Assembly (NCBI RefSeq): GCF_009873495.1
Contig: NZ_CP046703.1
Location: 3,886,501 to 3,950,500, forward strand
DNA: 64,000 bases
Direction: 5' to 3'
Source: Nostoc sp. ATCC 53789
Lineage (GTDB): Bacteria > Cyanobacteriota > Cyanobacteriia > Cyanobacteriales > Nostocaceae
Of the stretch, positions 9,242-18,550 are shown one piece after another. The notes beneath the pieces were generated by a model. That model had not been told where the DNA came from, searched no databases, and worked only from the letters and a program-made list of their open reading frames with translations. The position numbers and the translations under genes were made by a program. Numbering within the stretch: the stretch's first letter is position 1; each line of letters starts with the position of its first letter.

Positions 9242-10252
9242 TCAATTTTTAATTTTGAATTCCCCAGAGGGGTTGACATAGCCTTGAGCAACAAACCAAT
9301 CCACAGCATCTTTGAGTGCTGCTTTTAGCGAAGATTGAGGTAGACCCAATTCTCGTACAGCCTTTGCAGCATTGTAATACATTGGTTGTTTTGCCATCCG
9401 AACGCCATCCAATGGCACTGAGGGCGATTTTCCCAAGGGTGCGAGAATATTTTCATCAACCCAGGCAGCAGTAAAGGGCAACCAAGCGGGTACTGTGCGT
9501 TGAGGTGCTATCAAACCTGTGATCTCGGCAAGTTGTTCGAGTAGTTCTTTGAGACTTAGATTTTGATGACCTAAGATATAGCGATCGCCTGGCTTACCCC
9601 GTTGCAAGGCCAGTAAATGCCCCCAGGCCACATCTCGCACATCGATAAAATTAAGACCAGTATCCAAGTAAAAGGGCATTTGCCGCCGTAAAAACCGTAA
9701 GATTATATCACCTGTCGGGGTAGGTTTGATATCTAACGATCCAATAGGGCTGCTGGGATTGACTATAACTACCTCTTGACCTGTAGCAACAGCTTGCATG
9801 GCTTCTTGTTCAGCCAGAAACTTAGACTTTTTGTAGTTACCCACCAACTTTTCTAAGGGACTCTGATGTGTTTCATCGACCACTTGACCAGATGATCCTA
9901 CCCCAATTGCGGCAACTGAACTGGTATAAACGGTGCGTTCAATGCCAGCTTTATTAGCTGCTACCAAGACATTGCGCGTACCCAGAACATTATTATGGTG
10001 AAGTAAATCTCGGTCTGTTTGCCACAGAGAATAATGGGCTGCGACATGAAATAGATATTGACAACCTCTCATTTGTTGCCAGAGATTTGGATCGTTCAAA
10101 TCGCCTTTGACAATTTCTACCTCCAAACCGCGTAGATTCTCCAAATTGCTACTTGAGCGTACCAGCGCTTTGACTGTGTAACCCTCTTTCAGTAACAACC
10201 GTACCAAGTGGGCACCAATAAAACCCGTACCCCCCGTGACAAAAACTTGCAT
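9242..10252 (-). CDS. hpnA: Hopanoid-associated sugar epimerase HpnA
   Basis: NAD(P)-dependent epimerase/dehydratase of the extended SDR type found in hopanoid clusters. The N-terminus [13 protein letters not shown] gives the GxxGxxG Rossmann motif at residues 7-13. Other marks are the strand YTSSVAAIG, the catalytic NYKKSK (YxxxK) and PTPTGD further on. Length 336 aa from the ATG at 10252, normal for the family. The start overlaps the stop of the RND gene (TGATG), which implies translational coupling. An in-frame ATG at 10288 lies inside the RND gene and is less likely. Confidence 0.88.
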   Translation of the reverse strand: MQVFVTGGTGFIGAHLVRLLLKEGYTVKALVRSSSNLENLRGLEVEIVKGDLNDPNLWQQMRGCQYLFHVAAHYSLWQTDRDLLHHNNVLGTRNVLVAANKAGIERTVYTSSVAAIGVGSSGQVVDETHQSPLEKLVGNYKKSKFLAEQEAMQAVATGQEVVIVNPSSPIGSLDIKPTPTGDIILRFLRRQMPFYLDTGLNFIDVRDVAWGHLLALQRGKPGDRYILGHQNLSLKELLEQLAEITGLIAPQRTVPAWLPFTAAWVDENILAPLGKSPSVPLDGVRMAKQPMYYNAAKAVRELGLPQSSLKAALKDAVDWFVAQGYVNPSGEFKIKN

Positions 10253-12963
10253 CAACTTCTCTCTCTCGTCTGAAAGCGGGGAAACCAATCATCTAAAATA
10301 GTGTAGACTACCGGCACGACAATCAAGCTGAGGATAGTTGAAGTTACCAGTCCACCCGCGATCGCTACAGCCATAGGCGATCGCAATTCCGAACCTGCAC
10401 CAAAACCCAATGCGATCGGTAGCATTCCCAAAATAGTGGAGGCAGTGGTCATTATAATTGGTCTGAGGCGCACTAATCCAGTGTTGAGGATTGCTTCTGT
10501 GCGTTCTGTGCCAGCATTGCGTAACTGGTTGATATAATCCACAAGCAAGATGGCATTTTTATTGGCCAGCCCCAGTAAAAATACGAAACCTATCAGTGAG
10601 ATCATACCAAAGTCGCTCTTGGTGATCAGTAGTGCCAACATTGCCCCCACCAGTGATAAAGGCAAAGATACACCAATCACTAGAGGGTCTACCCAGCTTT
10701 TGAACAGCAAAATTAGCACCACAACAATACACAAGGCAGATAAAGCCAAAGTACTGCCAAAACTGCTAAAAACCTCACCTTGGCTAGCTGAGTCTCCTCC
10801 TAAATTTAACGAAACATTAGAAGGTAACACCGCCTTAGCTTCAGCTACCACTTTATCAGTAGCATCACCCAAAGATAGACCTTTGCCAAGATTTGCACTG
10901 ACATAAGCTACTCGCTGATTATTCAGACGCTCGATCTGAAATACCTCACCTTGAGGATTTGTTTCACCTGTAACTGTGACATCGGCAAATCCCGGTAATC
11001 TCTGAATTCTCTCTTTAATTGCTTTGACTGCTTTACTTAAGGCTTGGAGATTGTCACCGCGCAAAGCTATTTGGAGAGGTTTTTGACCACCAGAATCAAC
11101 AAACTGAATATCTTCCACACTGGTAGTTACCCCAGAAAGGACAGGTAAAGTGGAGCGGAATTGGTCTTGTAGTTCTCCAGTTGTGATTGTGCGGTCTTCC
11201 TTTAACTTTATATATAGTGTGCCTTTATTCGGCTCACCCTCACGAGAACCAACAGTAGTAAATACCGTTTCAACTGCTGGTGATTTTCTGACTACATCTT
11301 CTAGTTTTTTAGCAACTTGAAGAGAATCGTTTAAGGGATTGGGAATTGGGAATTGGGAATTGGGAATTGGGAATTGGGAATTGGGGATATTGCTTCCTTG
11401 TCCTCCTTGTCCCCCTTGCCCTCCTCTAGCAAAATCGGGAATACTCGGTAAAGGAGCAGTATAAGCAATATTGAATTCGCCGCGATCGAGTTTGGGAATA
11501 AACCCTTTGGGAATTAGTGGAATTAGCGCTATACCTGCAATAAAACTGAGTACAGCTAATCCAACAACTATCTTCCGGTGATTCAAAGACCAACTCAGCA
11601 AGCTTCTGTAAGATTGGGCAAATGCGACCCAAATTCTTGCTTCTCGACGCGGAGAGAGCGAGGGTCTAGGTTTTAGCCAGTAAATAGCCAGAACTGGAGA
11701 TAAAGTCCGAGCAACTAGCATAGAAGCAAGCATGGCTGCTGAAACAGTGATGCCAAAGGGCTTGAAAAACTGCCCAATTACGCCACCCATTAAACCTATG
11801 GGCAGAAAAACCGCTACTGCTGTCAACGTAGCGGCGGTGACTGTTAATCCGATCTCATTGGTTGCTAAAAGCGCCGCTTGGCGGGGAGTTTCCCCATCCT
11901 CAATGTGTCGCATGATGTTTTCTACATCCACGATCGCATCATCAACAATACTCCCAATCACCAAAGCTAAAGCTAACAGCGTAATTGTTTCTAAGTTGAA
12001 GCCGAAAATTGCCATGACGATAAACGTCGCCAACAAAGACGTAGGAATCGCCAAGGCAGAAATTAGGGTGGCTCGCCAATTCCATAAAAAAGGAAATATA
12101 ACCACGATGGACAACAAGACTGCTTCCAGCAAAGCATCGATAGTTGATTGGGTGGCTTGGCGGATATATTTTGCTTGGGTAGCAGCTAAGGTGAGTTTGA
12201 CATCTTTGAGGGTAGAACGTAGCCTTTGCACTTCTTCCTCAACTCGACTCACCACTTCTAAGGTGTTAGCGTTACCGCGTTTGATTACCTGAAATGCGAG
12301 TGCATCTTGGCCGTTAAACCTGACTAATGTTGCGCCTGCTTGGGGGATGGATGCTGCACTCAGATTCGATGGATTTAGGGGAGGAGTTGCAGTCGCACCG
12401 CCCAACAGTGAGACTTTCAGAACTCCTGGTAGTTTAGCGATCGCACTTACAATCTCGTCTTTCGCCAACTTTGTCAAATCTGTAAGATTCCGGGTGGGAC
12501 TCTCAATGGCATAGCTAATGGCGGCTGACTCGTTCAGGTTCAGGGGAATAATTTTAGAAGTTGCTCCCTGAGGTAGAGTCAACTGCTTGAGGGCAGTTTC
12601 CACCTTTTTGGTTGATGTTTCTAAATTCGTACCAACGGCAAAAGAAAGGCTAACGGCTGTTTGACTGGGATAGGTGGATGAGCGGATATTCTCCAGTCCT
12701 TCTAGGGAACGGAGGCGTTCTTCGAGAGGTTTGGTGAGCTTCGCCTCTGTATCCAAGGCAGTTGTCAGGGGGGCTGTAGCATTCACAACCACCACTGGAA
12801 AGGTAATATCTGGAAACAAAGCATACTTAAGAGAACTGAAAGCCAGAATCCCAGCTACAGTTACGGCAATCCAAAAACTCACCGTCAGCCACGAAAATTG
12901 AATCGCTAATTTGGAAATATTGAATACTTCTCGTGCAGATTTTGAGTTACGAAGCTTTACCAT
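10252..12963 (-). CDS. RND-family efflux transporter (AcrB/HAE1-like), 903 aa
   Basis: Inner-membrane resistance-nodulation-division transporter. It has an N-terminal helix (~22-42), a large periplasmic loop, and helices at ~275-480 containing the proton-relay motif [16 protein letters not shown] second periplasmic loop and five or six C-terminal helices follow ([30 protein letters not shown]). At 903 aa it is shorter than typical AcrB (~1,030). Residues ~517-543 are low-complexity: GGQ triplets, then two NSQFPIP units encoded by tandem GGGAATT heptamers. No membrane-fusion or outer-membrane partner lies beside it. Overlap with hpnA suggests a hopanoid-related role, which is inference. Confidence 0.85.
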   Translation of the reverse strand: MVKLRNSKSAREVFNISKLAIQFSWLTVSFWIAVTVAGILAFSSLKYALFPDITFPVVVVNATAPLTTALDTEAKLTKPLEERLRSLEGLENIRSSTYPSQTAVSLSFAVGTNLETSTKKVETALKQLTLPQGATSKIIPLNLNESAAISYAIESPTRNLTDLTKLAKDEIVSAIAKLPGVLKVSLLGGATATPPLNPSNLSAASIPQAGATLVRFNGQDALAFQVIKRGNANTLEVVSRVEEEVQRLRSTLKDVKLTLAATQAKYIRQATQSTIDALLEAVLLSIVVIFPFLWNWRATLISALAIPTSLLATFIVMAIFGFNLETITLLALALVIGSIVDDAIVDVENIMRHIEDGETPRQAALLATNEIGLTVTAATLTAVAVFLPIGLMGGVIGQFFKPFGITVSAAMLASMLVARTLSPVLAIYWLKPRPSLSPRREARIWVAFAQSYRSLLSWSLNHRKIVVGLAVLSFIAGIALIPLIPKGFIPKLDRGEFNIAYTAPLPSIPDFARGGQGGQGGQGSNIPNSQFPIPNSQFPIPNPLNDSLQVAKKLEDVVRKSPAVETVFTTVGSREGEPNKGTLYIKLKEDRTITTGELQDQFRSTLPVLSGVTTSVEDIQFVDSGGQKPLQIALRGDNLQALSKAVKAIKERIQRLPGFADVTVTGETNPQGEVFQIERLNNQRVAYVSANLGKGLSLGDATDKVVAEAKAVLPSNVSLNLGGDSASQGEVFSSFGSTLALSALCIVVVLILLFKSWVDPLVIGVSLPLSLVGAMLALLITKSDFGMISLIGFVFLLGLANKNAILLVDYINQLRNAGTERTEAILNTGLVRLRPIIMTTASTILGMLPIALGFGAGSELRSPMAVAIAGGLVTSTILSLIVVPVVYTILDDWFPRFQTRERS
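11341..11382. repeat. STRR tract (six GGGAATT units) inside the RND gene
   Basis: Six perfect tandem heptamers, in frame: 21 nt encode the 7-residue unit NSQFPIP on the minus strand, so 42 nt give two units. An adjacent TCCTTG-rich tract (about 11391-11425) encodes GGQ repeats. Confidence 0.85.
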
Positions 12964-13113
12964 CTTGGAAAATTATCGTGTGGGTGACACAATTATTTAG
13001 TCATGCTACAGCAATCACTTTCGGTTTGCGAGCTTTGGTTACAACTAAACAGCAATATTACTTATTGTCACTCAGATATGACCCAATCTTTAATACAAAA
13101 GGAAACTTCAAAG

Positions 13114-13968
13114 ATGAAACTTGGTTCTGTCGAGCATAAGGAATTATTCTGCCGGAGCTTTACCGAAAGCTACAGGGAATACGAACCTGAGTCTCTCCCT
13201 TGGCCAGATTTGGACGATACAGCCTTGAGTTTCTTACGCAGTATTCCCTTTTGGGAGAAAGCTCTGGATACAGAACGACAAGCTGGAGCAATAGTCAGTG
13301 GTTACGCAGCAACGGTGAGCGATCCTATTTTACAAAGTGCGATCGCTCTCCAAGGTAAAGAAGAATTACGCCATGCCCGTCTACTTCAAAAATTAATTGA
13401 TCGTTACGGCATCGAAATACCAGAACGTCAACCAATTCAAGTTCCCCAAAATATCGAGCCAGTCTTTACGCGTTTTGGCTTTGAAGAGTGTCTGGATACT
13501 TTCTTTGCCTACGGGTTATTTGCGATCGCCCGTGAAGCTAATGTTTTTCCAGAGTCTATTTTCACTATCTTTGATCCCATCATAGATGAAGAGACACGTC
13601 ATATTGTTTTTTTTGTCAACTGGTTTACCTATACACAAATTCATCGTGGCCAGGGATTCATCCCATTACGGAGCGCCAAAACCCTCTGGCAATACGGCAA
13701 GGCTCTCAGTAATTTGATTGCCGTCTTTGGCAATGATGATCCTAGTAAAACTGGCTTCGCTGTCACAGGTGCTGACATCTTTACCAAAGACCTCACATTA
13801 GAAAAATTTCTCAGCATTTGTCTAGTAGAAAATCAGCGCCGGATGAGCAAGTATGACCCCCGACTACTCCAACCGCAATTACTACCCAGACTTGCCAACA
13901 TCGCCCTCCGTACCCTTGAGTTAATGCCCAAACGCAAACTTGCAACTGTCGAGAGAGCTAGTGCCTAA
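13114..13968 (+). CDS. Ferritin-like diiron-domain protein (hopanoid locus)
   Basis: All-helical protein of 284 aa with the carboxylate/histidine pattern of a diiron four-helix bundle. It has Glu54 (LDTERQAG), EExxH at 83-87 (GKEELRHARLL), Glu141 (FAIAREANVF) and ExxH at 160-163 (DEETRHIVFF). Such proteins are often oxygenases or oxidases, but the substrate is unknown. It sits between the divergent RND-hpnA-hpnH operon and hpnG, and overlaps the start of hpnG. Start chosen at 13114 (MKLGSVEH), preceded by AAAGGAA; ATG codons at 13003 and 13078 are alternatives. Confidence 0.75.
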   Translation: MKLGSVEHKELFCRSFTESYREYEPESLPWPDLDDTALSFLRSIPFWEKALDTERQAGAIVSGYAATVSDPILQSAIALQGKEELRHARLLQKLIDRYGIEIPERQPIQVPQNIEPVFTRFGFEECLDTFFAYGLFAIAREANVFPESIFTIFDPIIDEETRHIVFFVNWFTYTQIHRGQGFIPLRSAKTLWQYGKALSNLIAVFGNDDPSKTGFAVTGADIFTKDLTLEKFLSICLVENQRRMSKYDPRLLQPQLLPRLANIALRTLELMPKRKLATVERASA

Positions 13969-14650
13969 TTTTTTGCCCATCAATACTATTCTGGTGCCTC
14001 AAGGAGCAGAATATAAAGCTGTTTGTCGCGGATTAAGCGGCGTTACTGGTTCTATCCCAAAGGTAGCAGCCATACCTGTTGGGATGAAGCCTTTACTTAA
14101 GTATCTGCACCAAGGACAATTTTTAGTTCCCAAATCCAGGGTGCTGATTATGGGTATCTGTGGCAGCTTGAGCGATCGCTATACAGTTGGTGATATTGTG
14201 CTGTATCAAGATTGTATTTATCAAGGGAAGCGGCTAGAGTGCGATCGCACTTTCACAACACAATTGCATTCTCGTGTATCAGAAAAAGTATCATTAGTCA
14301 AGTCATTAACTAGCGATCGCATGATTTGGTCTGCTGCCGAAAAACTTCATTTGGGTGAGACTTTGGCGGCTGATGTTGTTGACATGGAAGGATTTACTGC
14401 CTTAGAGTTTTTCAATGTGGGTGGGGTAGCCGTGGCAATGCTGCGAGTAGTCAGTGACGATTGTCAGCACGATATCCCCGATCTCACATCAGCAATTAAC
14501 TCTGATGGCTCCCTAAATTCTTTCCCTTTAGCGATGGCAATGCTTAGACAACCGCTTGCAGCTACTAGGCTAATTAGAGGTTCATTAACAGCATTAAAGG
14601 TGTTAGAGCAAGTTACAAATATGCTCTTTTTTGGTAATAGACTGAAATAA
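13961..14650 (+). CDS. hpnG: HpnG-like adenosylhopane nucleosidase (phosphorylase family)
   Basis: Nucleoside phosphorylase-family enzyme. HpnG removes adenine from adenosylhopane to give ribosylhopane, the step after HpnH. Visible marks are the N-terminal ILVPQGAEYKAVCRGL, the strand VLIMGICGSLS, the substrate-binding VVDMEGFTALEF and the catalytic acid region RVVSDD. Length 229 aa from the GTG at 13961; a TTG at 13940 is an alternative, and both overlap the preceding gene, indicating an operon. HpnH and HpnG within 5 kb make the hopanoid assignment firm. Confidence 0.82.
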   Translation: MPNFLPINTILVPQGAEYKAVCRGLSGVTGSIPKVAAIPVGMKPLLKYLHQGQFLVPKSRVLIMGICGSLSDRYTVGDIVLYQDCIYQGKRLECDRTFTTQLHSRVSEKVSLVKSLTSDRMIWSAAEKLHLGETLAADVVDMEGFTALEFFNVGGVAVAMLRVVSDDCQHDIPDLTSAINSDGSLNSFPLAMAMLRQPLAATRLIRGSLTALKVLEQVTNMLFFGNRLK

Positions 14651-14684
14651 TTGGTTGGATAATAATAGCACAGTTACAAGTATT

Positions 14685-14719
14685 TAAATCCCCTACTTAT
14701 TAGATAAGTTGGGGATTTA
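14685..14719 (+). terminator. Hairpin after hpnG
   Basis: TAAATCCCC (14685-14693) pairs with GGGGATTTA (14711-14719), and the stem continues through ACTTA/TAAGT after one mismatch. There is no long T-run, so termination is only plausible. Confidence 0.4.
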
Positions 14720-14745
14720 AAGTTCTATGAATATATCTTCATCTA

Positions 14746-14989
14746 ATACCAATTTAATGTGAAGTTGTACATATCTTGATCCCCCTAAATCCCCCTTAAA
14801 AAGGGGGACTTTGATAGATGTTTTTCCGGTTCCCCCCTTATTAAGGGGAGCCAGCGCGGTCTTCTCCCAAGGGGAGACGCTAAAAGCGATGGGGTCTCCC
14901 CCGCCGCAGGATGCGCGAAGCGCTGTAGTGGAGCGACTGGCGTGGGCTAGGGGGATCGAATTCTATGCAGCTTCATAAAAAATTGGTAT
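14746..14989. repeat. MITE-like element (ATACCAATTT termini)
   Basis: 244 bp bounded by ATACCAATTTAATGTGAAG and ...CTTCATAAAAAATTGGTAT in inverted orientation. Inside are G/C-rich hairpins (CCCCCTTAAAAAGGGGG) and a GC-rich segment with CTTCTCC...GGAGACGC, another dispersed Nostoc repeat. No coding capacity. It is related to the element at 35910-36078. Confidence 0.55.
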
Positions 14990-14992
14990 AAG

Positions 14993-15136
14993 GGACTTTC
15001 AAATAAAAAATATCCCAAAACTAAAGCAAATAATTCTCTCTATCTCTTCTCCCTCTGTGTTCTCTGTGTCTCTGTGGTAGCCTGCGGCAAGCCAAAGCGT
15101 CTACGTTTATTTGGATAATTTATTTCTTGGAAGTCC
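14993..15136. repeat. Second MITE-like element, abutting the previous one
   Basis: 144 bp bounded by imperfect ~25-bp inverted repeats beginning GGACTTTCAAA and ending TTGGAAGTCC (18 of 25 positions pair by my count). The remainder of the gap to 15454 is AT-rich; I see no gene there, only presumed upstream sequence of the GGDEF/EAL gene. Confidence 0.45.
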
Positions 15137-15454
15137 ATAAATCGAAATTTGTGAAATCGAAATTTATAAAAACATCTGTGATGATATTTGCGTTGATATC
15201 ACATTAATCACAAGAATAATTACTATCAGTGTAAGAATCAATACAATTTTATTTTGATGAAGAAATTGCTTGTGCAATAAGTTTCACAGAAACTTTATCG
15301 CCATACATATTAATTATAAAAGAATATTGGGAAGCATAATATAGAACCTTATCAGGGTTGGGTTCCAGGAGAGCTAATTCTTTTTTATTTGAATCAAAAA
15401 TACTCTTTTGCCAGAATAGCTCGGAACTAATTTACCAACGATTTAACAGAATTT

Positions 15455-17167
15455 ATGAATTTCAATCAAAACTTATACTTTTACTCATTCCTAGCTAATT
15501 TTAGATGGCTCAAAAAAAGTTACACCGCTAAAATCATGTCGGTGGCTTTTTTGGGTACTCATGTACCACTTCTAACCTTACTTTTGAGCTTCGTCATCTC
15601 AAACTCTTATTCCTTTGAGATGGCGGCACGAGTTATGATTATTGCTCTATTGGCTACATTAGCGGGTACAGCTGCCACCCTCTATGCACTAAACCATCTC
15701 CTCAAACCGGTCATTTTCACATCTGCTGCATTACAAAATTATCTGAACACCAAAACATTGCCTAAATTGCCCACAGAATTTGCTGATGAAGCGGGTACAT
15801 TGATGGCAGATACCTCACAAACTCTTCACAAATTAGATGAGTTAATTCACCAAATCACTAATTATGATGATCTGACTGGATTGCCCAATCGTGATTTATT
15901 CCGCGATCGCCTCCATCAGATTTTATCCCAACCTGAAAACAACCAGCGCCTTGTAGCTGTGTTTTTGCTCAGTATTGATGATTTCACTGGCATGAGTCAT
16001 GGATTGGATCATCAGACAACAAATTTATTGTTAAGAGCAGTTGCCAAAAGATTATTAAGCTGCACGGCACAAACAGATATTCTCGCCTATTTAAAAGGAG
16101 ATGAATTTGTTCTTGCCCGAATGGATATTCATTCTTTGGAAAGTGTAATTAAGCTATCTCAGATGCTGTTGAGTAACCTGAGTAAACCCTTTTCTGTAGA
16201 AGGTAACTTGATTCATATTACCGTCAGTATCGGTATCACACTTAATAATCTAACCGATCCTAATAGCGTAGATCAACTTTTGCAACAGGCTCATATAGCA
16301 CTTTACCAGTCCAAACAGCAAGGGCGTAGCCAATACCAATTCTATTCGCCAAAAATTAATGCTCAGTTGCAAGAGCGACTGACTTTAGAAAATGAATTAC
16401 ATGGAGCGCTTGAGCGTGGCGAAATGCTGGTTTATTATCAACCTCTAATTGATTTACATAGCGGACAAGTTATAGCGATGGAAGCGTTGCTTCGTTGGCA
16501 GCATCCTACACTAGGTTTGGTTTCTCCAGTAAAGTTTATTCCCATTGCAGAAGCCAATGGTGCGATCGTACCAATTGGTGAATGGGTTTTGCGAACTGCT
16601 TGCACCCAAACCCGTGCTTGGCAGCTTGCTGGATTTACCCCAATTCGGATATCTGTGAATCTGTCATCTCGACAGTTTGAACAACCCTATCTGGTTGAGA
16701 TCGTCAACCAAATTCTTGAAGAAACTGGACTCCAAGCATCTTCCTTGGAACTAGAAGTGACAGAAAGCTTCTTAATGGCTGATATTGATCGTTCAGTTAA
16801 AACCTTAAAACAATTACGAGAACTGGGTATCTGCTTGGCTCTAGACGATTTCGGTACTGGTTATTCCTCCCTGAATTATTTGAAACGCTTTCCTGTGAAT
16901 ATGCTCAAAATTGATAAGTCATTTGTGCAGGATGTCATGTCTAATCCTGATAGCGCTGCCGTCACCGATGCGATTATTGCCCTAGCAAAGAGCCTCCGGT
17001 TGAAAATCACAGCAGAAGGTGTGGAAACCGAAGAACAACTTGAATATCTAAAAATGCGTGGATGTGATGAAGGTCAGGGTTTCTACTTCAGTCGTCCTGT
17101 TCCTGCTGATATAATTGCCCCGATGTTGCAGAAAAATTCTCAGCAGTTAGAGACAATCCCAGCATAA
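15455..17167 (+). CDS. Membrane GGDEF/EAL protein, probable c-di-GMP phosphodiesterase
   Basis: 570 aa. Two N-terminal membrane helices (about 28-50 and 58-82) lead through a short HAMP-like linker to a GGDEF domain (~140-295) and an EAL domain (~310-560). The GGDEF signature is degenerate (LKGDEF, the first Gly replaced by Lys), so cyclase activity is doubtful. The EAL domain has its key motifs: MEALLRW, SVNLS, LELEVTES, LDDFGTGYSSL, LKIDKSFV and AEGVETEEQ. Net activity is therefore probably hydrolysis of c-di-GMP, with GGDEF as a possible GTP-binding regulator. Confidence 0.88.
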   Translation: MNFNQNLYFYSFLANFRWLKKSYTAKIMSVAFLGTHVPLLTLLLSFVISNSYSFEMAARVMIIALLATLAGTAATLYALNHLLKPVIFTSAALQNYLNTKTLPKLPTEFADEAGTLMADTSQTLHKLDELIHQITNYDDLTGLPNRDLFRDRLHQILSQPENNQRLVAVFLLSIDDFTGMSHGLDHQTTNLLLRAVAKRLLSCTAQTDILAYLKGDEFVLARMDIHSLESVIKLSQMLLSNLSKPFSVEGNLIHITVSIGITLNNLTDPNSVDQLLQQAHIALYQSKQQGRSQYQFYSPKINAQLQERLTLENELHGALERGEMLVYYQPLIDLHSGQVIAMEALLRWQHPTLGLVSPVKFIPIAEANGAIVPIGEWVLRTACTQTRAWQLAGFTPIRISVNLSSRQFEQPYLVEIVNQILEETGLQASSLELEVTESFLMADIDRSVKTLKQLRELGICLALDDFGTGYSSLNYLKRFPVNMLKIDKSFVQDVMSNPDSAAVTDAIIALAKSLRLKITAEGVETEEQLEYLKMRGCDEGQGFYFSRPVPADIIAPMLQKNSQQLETIPA

Positions 17168-17220
17168 GTTTTATGCCTCAACCAGAAAATAACCTCCCCT
17201 GCTTTTCACATCAAGAAAAT

Positions 17221-17248
17221 GTAGGGGCAATTCATGAATTGCCCCTAC
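17221..17248. repeat. Perfect 28-nt palindrome (GTAGGGGC family)
   Basis: GTAGGGGCAATTC followed by its reverse complement around a central AT. It lies between convergent genes (ending 17167 and 17286), where it could act as a transcription barrier. Related palindromes occur at 7931 and 27845. Confidence 0.75.
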
Positions 17249-17285
17249 CGCAACTCAAAGTCGTGTGAGTTTCAATCAGTAATAT

Positions 17286-17972
17286 CTATTTTGAAATTGT
17301 GGAAAGCTTTGCAACCATCTGAGTCCGAGATGAAACCTCAAGTTTGCGAAACATCCTTTTTAAAGCTTGCTTGACAGAGTTTTCAGTAATCCAAAGTTCA
17401 GTACTAATTTCTGCATTGGTTTGTCCTTGAGCTACCAAGTTAGCAATTTGCTTTTCACGAGGCGTTAAACGCTCTATCTGTAATAGTTTTGGATGTTGCG
17501 TAGGCGTAGCCAGCCGTAGGCATCGCGCTATTGCCACCCAAGTAGATATGTGCAGACAAAGCGCACTCAAATCTATAAGATTTTGTGAGTCGAATGTAGG
17601 CATTCCTTGCTGACGGGTAAAACCTACTACGCCTACTAACTGCCCATTGCTGACAACTGGCCCTGCCATGACGTGCCAGTGATCGGCACGAGGACAGATC
17701 AATCTCCATGTCTTAGGCTCTACAACTAAACCTTCATGAACAGGGGCATGGTGTTCTAGCAAGTAACGTGCAACTGGATTGTGTTGAGGTGATAACGCAA
17801 TTTGCAGTGCTTTTTGGAACTTGCTGTCAAGTAGAGAAATTTGAGCAAAGAAAAACAGCCCACACCGTGTAGCTGAAAAATATTCACTCATTTCTGCGCG
17901 TATGTGCGATCGCAACGCCTCTTCATCTTCAGCTTGAGCAATTGCATGAAATAGAGCTTGTAAGGCAATCAT
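17286..17972 (-). CDS. LuxR-type transcriptional regulator with GAF-like sensor domain
   Basis: Residues ~1-150 resemble a GAF sensor (MAGPVVSNGQLVGVVGFTRQ). The C-terminal ~50 residues are a GerE/LuxR helix-turn-helix (LTPREKQIANLVAQGQTNAE, then NSVKQALKRMFRKLEV). Between them the linker RCLRLATPTQ is encoded by a GC-rich dispersed repeat (17499-17530). Start chosen at the ATG 17972; a TTG three codons upstream is possible. Regulatory targets cannot be read from the sequence. Confidence 0.8.
   Translation of the reverse strand: MIALQALFHAIAQAEDEEALRSHIRAEMSEYFSATRCGLFFFAQISLLDSKFQKALQIALSPQHNPVARYLLEHHAPVHEGLVVEPKTWRLICPRADHWHVMAGPVVSNGQLVGVVGFTRQQGMPTFDSQNLIDLSALCLHISTWVAIARCLRLATPTQHPKLLQIERLTPREKQIANLVAQGQTNAEISTELWITENSVKQALKRMFRKLEVSSRTQMVAKLSTISK
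17499..17530. repeat. GC-rich dispersed repeat inside the LuxR gene
   Basis: GCGTAGGCGTAGCC followed by CGTAGGCATCGC matches the short GC-rich palindromic repeats found in intergenic DNA here (for example around 23045-23100 and 35975-36012). It is in frame and codes for the interdomain linker. Confidence 0.5.
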
Positions 17973-18084
17973 GATTGGCAAATTGTACTCTTTCGAGGTC
18001 TAGGCGCAGTATAGCAACCAGACCTATCTTAGCTTTAGTCACATCAAGTCTTTCCCTTATTTGCTTTTTTTGGATTACTTAAGC

Positions 18085-18504
18085 ATGACTCTAAATTCTG
18101 CCATTGATGATACACAGATATCCGGACGCTGGATTCAAATCAGTTTTTTTATTGCAGTAGTGTTTTTCAATCTCTGTTTAGCAACCCAGGTATTCAGTGT
18201 TGGACTGGCTTACTTTTACAACTCTGATTGGTGGAACCTACATATTTGGCTGGTGCGAGGATATAGCGGACTCTCACTAATTTTGTTGTTATGGGTGTTT
18301 TTGATGCCGTTTCCTTTAAGAGTCCAGAACCTTACAGCAAGTATCCCAGTTTTGCTGGGACTGCAATTTCTCACAATTCACTTGAAGACTTCTTTTCCTT
18401 TAGCAGTCTTCCACCCACTCATCGGTTTTTCTTTATTCTCTATTTCCACAACCCTAGTTCATCGGACATCACAGATTGTATTTCCCAACCATAACCAAGA
18501 CTAA
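18085..18504 (+). CDS. Small four-helix membrane protein, DUF6220-like
   Basis: 139 aa with four hydrophobic segments: ISFFIAVVFFNLCLATQVFS, GLSLILLLWVFLMPF, SIPVLLGLQFLTIH and a last one after FHPLIGFSLF. The spacing and the LHIWLVR and FHPLIGF motifs fit the DUF6220 family. Start chosen at the ATG 18085 (MTLNSA), not the upstream TTG. It precedes the sulfurtransferase by 46 bp; function unknown. Confidence 0.7.
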   Translation: MTLNSAIDDTQISGRWIQISFFIAVVFFNLCLATQVFSVGLAYFYNSDWWNLHIWLVRGYSGLSLILLLWVFLMPFPLRVQNLTASIPVLLGLQFLTIHLKTSFPLAVFHPLIGFSLFSISTTLVHRTSQIVFPNHNQD

Positions 18505-18550
18505 ATAGTTAACTTTCAATTCTTTTAGCGCTCTTACAGGAGAAATATAA

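Noticed and set aside
11732..12292. 186-codon plus-strand frame inside the RND gene
   Set aside because: Antisense shadow of a well-supported transporter; composition is the mirror of membrane-helix codons.
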